Assembly (NCBI GenBank): GCA_046160725.1
Contig: JBJXHB010000201.1
Span: forward strand, 1 to 10,838
Reading direction: 5' to 3'
DNA: 10,838 nt
Source: JBJXHB01 sp046160725
GTDB taxonomy: Bacteria > Pseudomonadota > Gammaproteobacteria > Burkholderiales > Burkholderiaceae_C
Shown here: positions 5,782-10,838 of the stretch, piece after piece
How positions within the stretch are numbered: the first letter of the stretch is position 1
Layout of the letters: every line of letters begins with the position of its first letter
Translations under genes and position numbers: made by a program
Notes under the pieces: model-generated
Told to the model about the DNA's origin: nothing
What the model saw: the letters and a program-made list of their open reading frames with translations, nothing else
Database searches by the model: none

Positions 5782-6683
5782 CCAATCCAGGGCATGGTGT
5801 AGTGGTCGACCAGCAGCGCCGCAAAAAGTGCCGCCAGGTACCAGATGGAAAACCAGAACATTGACCGGGCACGCGCATCGGTGTAGCCACGCCACAGGCG
5901 CCAGGCATGGCCGATGAACCAACCGCCCAGCACCAGGGCCGCTGCCAGATAAAGCCAGCCACTCATGCGGATCACAAAGGGCAGCAGCGTCGCCGCCAGC
6001 AGGACCCAGGTGTACAGCAGCACATGCAAGCGGGTGAAGTGCGCCCCATGCGTCACCGGCAGCATGGGCAGGCCCGAACGTCGGTAGTCCTCGGTGCGGT
6101 ACAGCGCCAGCGCCCAGAAGTGCGGCGGCGTCCACAGAAAGATGATCAGGCACAGCACCATCGCCTCCGGCCCGACATCGTTGGTCATGGCGGCCCATCC
6201 CAACACCGGCGGCATGGCGCCTGACGCGCCGCCGATCACGATGTTTTGTGGCGTGAGAGGCTTCAGGATGACGGTGTAGACCACGGCGTAGCCGACGAAG
6301 GTGGCCAGCGTCAGCCACATGGTCAACGCATTGACCCAGAGCAGCAGAACGGCGCAACCGGCGCCGCCCAGCACGGCCGAGAACAACAAGGCCTCGCCGT
6401 TGCCGAGTTCGCCGCGCGCGGTCGGGCGCCAGGCCGTGCGTGCCATCCGGCGGTCAATGGTCTGCTCGACCAGACAATTGAACGCCGCCGCCGCAGCCGC
6501 GACCAACCAGATGCCGACCACCGCCGGCACGACCAGCGACCACTGCGGCCAGCCGGGCACGGCCAGCAACATGCCGATCAGGGCGCAGAACACGATCAGC
6601 TGGACCACCCGCGGCTTGGTCAGCGCCATGAACTGCGACCATCGCGACAGTCCGGTGACGGTGGAGGCTTGAGGGCTGGTCAT
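5778..6683 (-). CDS. ctaB: Protoheme IX farnesyltransferase (heme O synthase) CtaB/CyoE
   Basis: UbiA-superfamily membrane prenyltransferase that adds a farnesyl group to heme B to give heme O, the substrate of CtaA. 301 residues with about nine hydrophobic segments. The N-terminal TKPRVV (22-27) is typical. The prenyl-diphosphate/metal motif reads NCLVEQTID (69-77), with Glu73 where E. coli has Asp, the form usual in betaproteobacteria. Further conserved blocks are QNIVIGGASGAMPP (146-159), WTPPHFWALALYR (184-196) and DYRRSGLPMLPV (199-210). The gene starts 15 bases after ctaA and overlaps sco by four bases at its end, fitting one operon in which CtaB and CtaA act in sequence. Confidence 0.97.
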   Translation of the reverse strand: MTSPQASTVTGLSRWSQFMALTKPRVVQLIVFCALIGMLLAVPGWPQWSLVVPAVVGIWLVAAAAAAFNCLVEQTIDRRMARTAWRPTARGELGNGEALLFSAVLGGAGCAVLLLWVNALTMWLTLATFVGYAVVYTVILKPLTPQNIVIGGASGAMPPVLGWAAMTNDVGPEAMVLCLIIFLWTPPHFWALALYRTEDYRRSGLPMLPVTHGAHFTRLHVLLYTWVLLAATLLPFVIRMSGWLYLAAALVLGGWFIGHAWRLWRGYTDARARSMFWFSIWYLAALFAALLVDHYTMPWIG

Positions 6684-6698
6684 GGCAGGGCCCGTTGC

Positions 6699-7784
6699 TC
6701 AGGTGGCGGGCCGCATGGCGACCGAAGTCAGCAGGGCCACCAGCGCGGCCGCGCCGGCCGAGTGCATCAAGGCCGCGACCAGCGGCCAGTCCAGGACCAC
6801 GTTCGACAGGCCGCTCAGCAGCTGAAGGCCCAGCAACGCCACCAGACCCAACGCCGCCCGACGCCCGGCCACCGTGCCGTGCCGCCACAACCGCAGGCAC
6901 AGCCAGCCCACCACGAAAAGCGCCACCACGGCAAACAGGCGATGCACCATGTGGATGGCGACCAGCGCCTCGACCGGCACAAAGTGGCCGGCGGCGCCCT
7001 GGCCCAGCGGGCGCCACAGCTCAAACCCGGCCTCGAAGGCCATTGGCGGCCACCACTGGTCATTGCACTGCGGAAACCCGCGGCAGGCCAGCACCGCGTA
7101 GTTCGTGCTGACCCAGCCGCCAAGGGCGGCCTGGATGCCCACGACACCCAATGTCCAGGCAGCGGCCGACCGCAAGCCCGCCGCCGCGGCGCCGTAGGGC
7201 GGTGCGACAGTTGCCCGAAGGCGCTCGAGCTGGGCCACCAGCATGGCCAGCAACAGCAGACCACCCAGCAGATGGGCGGTGACGACGGCCGGAAACAGCT
7301 TCATCGTCACCGTGAACTTGCCGAACAGGCCTTGGACGATCACCCAGACCAAGGTCAGCATCGGCCAAACCACCGACACCGTGGGGCGGGCCCGCCAGGC
7401 CACAACCGCCATCGCGAGGATCAACGCGCCAACAGTCATGGCCAGGTAACGGTGGATCATCTCTATCCAGGCCTTGGTCCAGGTCACCGGGCCGTCTGGC
7501 AGCGCGGTCTGGGCGGCCGTGATCGCGCCGGTTGCCCCGGCCGGGGAAGCGGAACCGTAGCAGCCCGGCCAGTCCGGACAGCCCAGCCCCGAGTCAGTGA
7601 GCCGAGTAAAGGCGCCAAACACGATCAGATCGAAGGTCAGAAACAGCACCAGCGCGGTCAGCGCGGCCATGCTCACGGTGATGTCCTTTGCGCGATGCCG
7701 CAACCACCACCAAGCCAGCGGCAGTGCAGCAATCGTGGCCGCCACCAGCAGCAGCTGGCCGACCGGTGCAAGATCGACGGCCAT
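6699..7784 (-). CDS. ctaA: Heme A synthase CtaA (COX15 family)
   Basis: Integral membrane monooxygenase that converts heme O to heme A by oxidising the C8 methyl group. 361 residues with eight predicted membrane helices arranged as two similar four-helix halves. The family's conserved histidines are visible: His111 (EMIHRY), His171 (TAHLLGG), His281 (IHMVHR) and His341 (ALMHSAG). A cysteine pair lies in each of two outer loops: Cys69/Cys75 (GCPDWPGC) and Cys234/Cys240 (CRGFPQC), as in cysteine-containing CtaA proteins. GAFTRLTDSGLGCPDWPGC (57-75) is a strong family signature. It starts three bases after the stop of the SCO-like gene and precedes ctaB by 15 bases. It commits the oxidase made here to A-type heme. 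Confidence 0.97.
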   Translation of the reverse strand: MAVDLAPVGQLLLVAATIAALPLAWWWLRHRAKDITVSMAALTALVLFLTFDLIVFGAFTRLTDSGLGCPDWPGCYGSASPAGATGAITAAQTALPDGPVTWTKAWIEMIHRYLAMTVGALILAMAVVAWRARPTVSVVWPMLTLVWVIVQGLFGKFTVTMKLFPAVVTAHLLGGLLLLAMLVAQLERLRATVAPPYGAAAAGLRSAAAWTLGVVGIQAALGGWVSTNYAVLACRGFPQCNDQWWPPMAFEAGFELWRPLGQGAAGHFVPVEALVAIHMVHRLFAVVALFVVGWLCLRLWRHGTVAGRRAALGLVALLGLQLLSGLSNVVLDWPLVAALMHSAGAAALVALLTSVAMRPAT

Positions 7785-7787
7785 CGC

Positions 7788-8426
7788 TCAGCGTCCCGCG
7801 TTGTCCCAGCTGGCTGAGGCCCGCAGCAGCCGGTCCAGGTCACGCTTGACGCGCGCGGGCTGGGCATCCGTTGGCATGCGCATCATCAACCGCCCCATCG
7901 GATCGACGATGTACAAGTGATCGTCGATGCGCTGCCCGGGCGCCGGTATCAACCAGGCATCGGCCTGAGTGGCAGGCAGCCGCAACAGGTGCATGGCGGG
8001 GGTGGCCTCCAAGGCCCGCCGCAGCGGCTGCGCCATGACCGCGTCGTCGGTGATCAACCAGACTTTGTCCACGCGCTCACGCTCACGCCCCAGCATCTCG
8101 CGCACCTGACGCTGCAGGTACAGGCGTCGCTCGCAGGCCTCGTCGCAGCGCGACGGCCCGACCGCCACAACCAACCACTGGCGTCGCAGGCTGGCCAGTG
8201 CGACGGGCTTGCCAGCTAGATCGAACGCATCGGCCAACGGCAGATCGCGCGGCGGGTCGATGATGGCGCCGTAGGCCGCGCCGGCACCGTCTGGCCGCAC
8301 CACGAAGTACATGAAGTAGCTGGCCAACACCGGCGCGGCGCACACCAGCAGCAACAGCAGCATACGCAGCCGCCCACCGCGTCGCTGACCGACCGAAGCC
8401 AGATCCGGCAAGGCATGCACCGTCAT
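7788..8426 (-). CDS. SCO-like membrane-anchored protein with CxxxC, putative oxidase assembly factor
   Basis: 212 residues from the chosen ATG. One membrane helix near the N-terminus (about 21-43) follows an arginine-rich stretch, so the bulk should lie in the periplasm. The rest resembles a divergent SCO/thioredoxin fold: a QWLVVAVG strand (83-90), then SRCDEAC with Cys94 and Cys98 in the SCO-type CxxxC spacing, then KVWLITDD (121-128). Later comes DDHLYIVDPMGRL (168-180), where His170 falls where SCO proteins carry their third copper ligand. Overall similarity to SCO1 is low, so I infer rather than know a copper or thiol role. An upstream ATG at 8483 would overlap surf1 by 44 bases and add a proline-rich stretch that is mostly a frame-shifted image of the surf1 end, so ATG 8426 is preferred. 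It sits between surf1 (13 bases) and ctaA (3 bases) in the operon. Confidence 0.85.
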   Translation of the reverse strand: MTVHALPDLASVGQRRGGRLRMLLLLLVCAAPVLASYFMYFVVRPDGAGAAYGAIIDPPRDLPLADAFDLAGKPVALASLRRQWLVVAVGPSRCDEACERRLYLQRQVREMLGRERERVDKVWLITDDAVMAQPLRRALEATPAMHLLRLPATQADAWLIPAPGQRIDDHLYIVDPMGRLMMRMPTDAQPARVKRDLDRLLRASASWDNAGR

Positions 8427-8439
8427 GCCCAGCGGCTGC

Positions 8440-9159
8440 TCAGGTCGAGGCGGCGGCGGGTTGGCGGAACTGGAACCAGGCATAGAGGCCGATCACGAGC
8501 GCGCTGAGCGAAAACCATTGAAAGGCATAGCCGTGGTTTTTGGAAACATCGACCGCAGGCCTGGGCCAGTCGCGCGCAAGACCATCACCATCGGCAGCGC
8601 CCGGCAGCTGCAACAACGTCACGGGCAACAGCGGCTCACTGATCTCGGCCGCGAAGGTATCAAGGTCGAGATTCTGCCGGATCAAGCCCTGGCCGGCGTC
8701 GCCGAAGTCCAGCAGCCGCGACGGCGGCGGGGCGATGCGCCCGGACACGATCACTTCACCTACAGGCAGCAGGGGCGGCTCGACGCGGACACGGTCGATC
8801 GGATCGCGCGGCAACCAGCCACGCTGCACCATCAGCACGCCGCCATCGGTCAGGCGCAGCGGTGTCAGGACGAAGAACCCGGGCCGACCGCCCATCTGGC
8901 GGTTGTCCAACAGCACCGTGCGCTGCGGCCACCAGCGCCCCGTCACCGTGGCTGGGCGATGCCATTGGCCCGCCGCCGTTGTCGCGTCCTGTGCCAGTTG
9001 CCGCGACGGCAGCGCTGGCATGTCAGCGCGCGCCTGCATAGAAGCCTGCAGGTCCAGCTTCTGCCGCGCCCGGTCCAGCTGCCATACGCCCAGCCGCGCA
9101 CCCAAAGCCGCGACGACCAATGTGGCCAGCATCCAGCGCCAGTCGAGGGGTCTCCTCAT
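8440..9159 (-). CDS. SURF1-family cytochrome oxidase biogenesis protein
   Basis: Membrane protein aiding cytochrome c oxidase assembly; bacterial relatives bind heme A and hand it to subunit I. 239 residues in the usual SURF1 layout: a first membrane helix (about 9-25) running into the signature GVWQLDRARQK (24-34), a large outer domain with LLDNRQMGGRPGFFVLTP (83-100) and VQRGWLP (111-117), and a C-terminal block KNHGYAFQWFSLSA (207-220) leading into the second helix (about 214-231). The start at ATG 9159 gives the expected N-terminus; open sequence further upstream in this frame (to 9600) runs antisense across DUF2909 and is not coding. It is the first gene of the surf1-SCO-like-ctaA-ctaB-sco block and is divergent from the DUF2909 gene. 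Confidence 0.95.
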   Translation of the reverse strand: MRRPLDWRWMLATLVVAALGARLGVWQLDRARQKLDLQASMQARADMPALPSRQLAQDATTAAGQWHRPATVTGRWWPQRTVLLDNRQMGGRPGFFVLTPLRLTDGGVLMVQRGWLPRDPIDRVRVEPPLLPVGEVIVSGRIAPPPSRLLDFGDAGQGLIRQNLDLDTFAAEISEPLLPVTLLQLPGAADGDGLARDWPRPAVDVSKNHGYAFQWFSLSALVIGLYAWFQFRQPAAAST

Positions 9160-9180
9160 GACAGATCTGGCCCCGGGGTC

Positions 9181-9200
9181 GGCCACGGATAATCCTGGCC
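9181..9200. promoter_or_regulatory. Compact inverted repeat in the surf1/DUF2909 divergent promoter gap
   Basis: The 42-base gap between the divergent starts holds GGCCACGGAT-A-ATCCTGGCC, nine-base arms around a central A with one extra C in the left arm. The centre contains GATAAT (9188-9193), a fair -10 box toward DUF2909 that would start transcription almost at its ATG (9202). No good -35 is seen for either direction. It could be an operator serving both genes, or a coincidence of the GC-rich sequence. A separate perfect palindrome CCCCGGGG lies at 9171-9178. Confidence 0.4.
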
Positions 9201-9201
9201 G

Positions 9202-9432
9202 ATGAAGACCTTGATCGTGGTTGCGTTGGCATTGGTACTGGCCGCCTTGGCCGGCGCCGGCTGGTTCATGCTGCGCCGTCCCGACCGCCCTGTCGATCCC
9301 AAGGTGCCGGACAAGCGCATGGCCCGTGCGCTCGCGCTCCGGGTCGCGGTGTCGGTTGGCCTGTTCCTCTTCATCATGCTGGGCTGGAAGCTCGGCTGGA
9401 TTGCGCCGCACGGGCTGCCGGTAACACGCTGA
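9202..9432 (+). CDS. DUF2909-like twin-transmembrane small protein
   Basis: 76-residue protein with two hydrophobic helices (about 3-23 and 47-68) joined by a charged, proline-containing loop (RRPDRPVDPKVPDKRMARALALR). This layout and its position beside surf1 and coxC in betaproteobacterial oxidase clusters match the DUF2909 family of small twin-transmembrane proteins; the family assignment is from memory of the pattern. No function is established. It is the only plus-strand gene in the oxidase region, lying antisense between the two blocks, divergent from surf1 and convergent with coxC. There is no evident Shine-Dalgarno before ATG 9202, and the nearby GATAAT box suggests a very short or absent leader. 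Confidence 0.8.
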   Translation: MKTLIVVALALVLAALAGAGWFMLRRPDRPVDPKVPDKRMARALALRVAVSVGLFLFIMLGWKLGWIAPHGLPVTR

Positions 9433-9446
9433 CCCGTCTTCTGCCT

Positions 9447-9463
9447 GCAGGCCTGACGCCTGC
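9447..9463 (+). other. Small hairpin after DUF2909
   Basis: GCAGGC-CTGAC-GCCTGC forms a six-base-pair stem with a five-base loop, 14 bases after the DUF2909 stop. No T-run follows. The larger stem at 9480-9499 may also end this transcript. Confidence 0.3.
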
Positions 9464-9470
9464 GGCGCCG

Positions 9471-9499
9471 GAAGAAAAAGCGCCGCCCGAAGGCGGCGC
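9471..9499 (-). terminator. Intrinsic terminator of the ctaG-DUF2970-coxC transcript
   Basis: Read on the minus strand, a perfect eight-base-pair stem GCGCCGCC-TTCG-GGCGGCGC (9499 down to 9480) has a stable TTCG tetraloop and is followed directly by TTTTTCTTC (9479 to 9471). It lies 18 bases after the coxC stop. This is the clearest intrinsic terminator in the window, and it separates the coxC block from the surf1 block. On the plus strand the stem lacks a proper T-run but could still hinder transcription from DUF2909. Confidence 0.9.
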
Positions 9500-9517
9500 G
9501 TTCGTTGGGCATCAGGA

Positions 9518-10405
9518 TCAGAGCCAGTAGACCACCACATACAGGCCGATCCAAACCACATCCACGAAGTGCCAGTACCAGGCGGCGCCTTCGAATCCAA
9601 AGTGGCGCTGCGGCGTGAAGTGCCCCTTCATCAGGCGCAGCGTGATGAACAGCAGCATCAGCATGCCGACAAACACGTGGAAGCCGTGGAAGCCGGTCAG
9701 CATGAAGAAGGTCGATCCGAAAATGCCGGAGCTGAGTTTCAGGTTCAGGTCGCGATAGGCATGGACGTACTCGTACGCCTGGAACCCGAGGAACGTCGCA
9801 CCCAGGATGACGGTGATCCACATCCAGACGATGGTCTTGCTGCGTTGGTTGGCGATCAGCGCATGGTGCGCAATGGTCAGCGTGACACCCGATGTCAGCA
9901 GCAGCGCAGTGTTGATGGTCGGAATCGGCCAAGGTCCAATGAGCTGGAACGGCTCCACCACGCCTGCGGGCGCGGCGGTCACCAGGCCGGGCATCTGGCT
10001 CGGCCAGATGGCCTTGAAATCCGGCCACAGCAGCTGGTGCTCCAGATTGCCCAGCATCGGCAAGGCATGTACGCGAGCCCAATACAGCGCCCCGAAGAAG
10101 GCCGCAAAGAACATCACCTCCGAGAAGATGAACCAGCTCATGCTCCAGCGGAAAGACACATCCACCCGGTCCGAATACTGCCCGCCCTCACTCTCGCTGA
10201 TGGCTTGCCCAAACCAGCGGAACAATGTGCCCAGCCAGATCGCCATGCCCAGCAGCAGACTCCAAGGTCCCCAGTCGGCACCATTGATCCACTGGCCTGC
10301 GCCCAGGATCACGAAGAACAGGCCCAGTGCTGCCATGGCCGGAAAGCCGGACGGCGATGGGATGAAGTAGTACGGGGTGGTTCCGTGTGGCGCAGCGGCG
10401 GACAT
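9518..10405 (-). CDS. coxC: Cytochrome c oxidase subunit III
   Basis: Structural subunit III of the heme-copper (aa3-type) oxidase, which stabilises the core and shapes the proton/oxygen paths around subunit I. 295 residues with seven membrane helices. Conserved features include FSEVMFF (94-100), whose Glu96 is the membrane carboxylate of the family. Also present are LTIAHHALIANQRS (176-189), FLGFQAYEY (205-213), GFHGFHVFVG (238-247) and the C-terminal WYWHFVDVVWIGLY (276-289). Start ATG 10405 has AGGAG 11 bases upstream; an in-frame ATG at 10435 lies before that site and is not favoured. coxC follows DUF2970 by 61 bases and ends at a strong terminator. Subunits I and II are not in the window. 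Confidence 0.97.
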   Translation of the reverse strand: MSAAAPHGTTPYYFIPSPSGFPAMAALGLFFVILGAGQWINGADWGPWSLLLGMAIWLGTLFRWFGQAISESEGGQYSDRVDVSFRWSMSWFIFSEVMFFAAFFGALYWARVHALPMLGNLEHQLLWPDFKAIWPSQMPGLVTAAPAGVVEPFQLIGPWPIPTINTALLLTSGVTLTIAHHALIANQRSKTIVWMWITVILGATFLGFQAYEYVHAYRDLNLKLSSGIFGSTFFMLTGFHGFHVFVGMLMLLFITLRLMKGHFTPQRHFGFEGAAWYWHFVDVVWIGLYVVVYWL

Positions 10406-10416
10406 GGGGCGACGTT

Positions 10417-10421
10417 CTCCT
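10417..10421 (-). promoter_or_regulatory. Ribosome binding site of coxC
   Basis: AGGAG (minus strand) lies 11 bases before ATG 10405 and downstream of the alternative ATG at 10435, which decides the start. The spacing is a little long. Confidence 0.6.
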
Positions 10422-10466
10422 GACAGATCGATCATTCAGTGGGTGTGGGCGCGGTCCAAAGGCTGG

Positions 10467-10709
10467 TCAACGCATGACGCCGGAGCCGACGATCCAATTG
10501 ACCAATACGATGAGCCCGACGACAAACGCAGCGGCAGCGGCCACACCCGCCACCGCCACGTGGATCGGGTTGAGCTCGCTGACATCGCGCTCATAGCCCG
10601 CTCCTCGGCGGATACCCAGGAAACTCCAGGCCACGGCCCGAAACGTGCCGACGAACGAGCCCTTGCGGGCCACCGCCTGCCTGAGATCCTGGCCGGGTTG
10701 GTCGTTCAT
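10467..10709 (-). CDS. DUF2970 small membrane protein of the oxidase operon
   Basis: 80-residue protein with a soluble N-terminal half containing KGSFVGTFRAVAWSFLGIR (16-34) and GYERDVSELNPIHV (38-51), then one C-terminal membrane helix (about 51-74) ending NWIVGSGVMR. This matches the DUF2970 family, found between ctaG and coxC in many betaproteobacteria; the assignment is from motif recall. No biochemical role is known to me; context points to oxidase assembly or a small accessory subunit. It begins three bases after the ctaG stop, so the two are almost certainly cotranslated. Confidence 0.87.
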   Translation of the reverse strand: MNDQPGQDLRQAVARKGSFVGTFRAVAWSFLGIRRGAGYERDVSELNPIHVAVAGVAAAAAFVVGLIVLVNWIVGSGVMR

Positions 10710-10712
10710 GAC

Positions 10713-10838
10713 TCAGACCTTCGGCTCGGCACGAACGACGCCGGCCGACGGCGCAGCCGGCACCTTGCCACCGACCTCGAAGAAGGTGTACGACAGGGTA
10801 ATGGTGGTGACATCGCGCGACAGCTTGGGGTCGATGTA
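10713..10838 (-). CDS. ctaG: Cytochrome c oxidase assembly protein CtaG/Cox11 (C-terminal part)
   Basis: The last 41 residues are visible; the N-terminal membrane anchor and the copper-binding cysteines lie beyond the window end. The segment YIDPKLSRDVTTITLSYTFF followed by EVGG is the conserved C-terminal strand pair of Cox11, the periplasm-facing chaperone that inserts copper into the CuB site of subunit I. The tail after EVGG is a poorly conserved Ala/Pro/Val stretch. Its place just before DUF2970 and coxC is the standard order. Confidence 0.9.
   Translation of the reverse strand, partial: YIDPKLSRDVTTITLSYTFFEVGGKVPAAPSAGVVRAEPKV

Noticed and set aside
5998..6683. Glu73 in the CtaB motif NxxxExxxD, where E. 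coli CyoE has Asp, looked like a changed catalytic residue.
   Set aside because: The NCLxEQ form is, as I recall it, normal in betaproteobacterial CtaB proteins, so it is not a defect.
6246..7817. A 523-codon plus-strand open frame antisense to ctaB and ctaA.
   Set aside because: Its product is rich in Gln, Arg, His and Gly with no recognisable domain, the usual mirror image of GC-rich membrane protein genes.
8427..8483. An upstream ATG at 8483 adding 19 residues to the SCO-like protein.
   Set aside because: It would overlap surf1 by 44 bases, lacks a ribosome site, and its proline-rich extension is the other-frame reading of the surf1 end; ATG 8426 fits the operon spacing.
1..10838. Search for mobile elements, CRISPR arrays, tRNA or rRNA genes, toxin-antitoxin or defence genes.
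   Set aside because: None seen: no transposase-like frames, no regularly spaced repeats, no tRNA-like folds noticed, and nearly every stretch is covered by recognisable housekeeping genes.

Overview
GC-rich chromosomal DNA whose gene content and protein sequences point to a betaproteobacterium of the order Burkholderiales. The main reasons are an aa3-type cytochrome oxidase assembly cluster with the small DUF2970 and DUF2909 membrane proteins, the adjacent SCO/rpoH pair, and a UbiH-type hydroxylase next to dsbC. The region is housekeeping chromosome. I see no mobile element, CRISPR array, rRNA or tRNA, and no gene-free stretch longer than about 200 bases.

Left part (1-1812, minus strand): a UbiH/UbiF/COQ6-family FAD hydroxylase followed by dsbC, which runs off the window start. 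Middle (1948-5073, plus strand): the ATPase YchF, a RIO-type protein kinase, then the heat-shock sigma factor rpoH. The start of rpoH lies behind a near-perfect HrcA-binding CIRCE operator that overlaps its best promoter match. The sigma-32 gene is therefore probably under HrcA repression, which is the most notable regulatory signal here.

Right part (5143-10838, mainly minus strand): two blocks of cytochrome c oxidase biogenesis genes. The upstream block reads ctaG (Cox11, partial) - DUF2970 - coxC and ends at a strong intrinsic terminator at 9471-9499. The second block reads surf1 - a SCO-like protein - ctaA (heme A synthase) - ctaB (heme O synthase) - sco, tightly packed with gaps of -4 to 15 bases, and it converges on rpoH. 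A single small plus-strand gene (DUF2909) sits between the blocks. It diverges from surf1 across 42 bases that hold a compact inverted repeat and converges on coxC.

Together the right-hand genes supply heme A (CtaB then CtaA), copper (CtaG to CuB; SCO and possibly the SCO-like protein to CuA), SURF1 and the structural subunit III for a heme-copper terminal oxidase. The left and middle genes cover ubiquinone synthesis, periplasmic disulfide isomerisation, ribosome-associated ATPase/kinase functions and heat-shock control. No wholly new system is apparent. The points worth following are the CIRCE-rpoH link, the second SCO-like protein and the divergent DUF2909/surf1 intergenic dyad.
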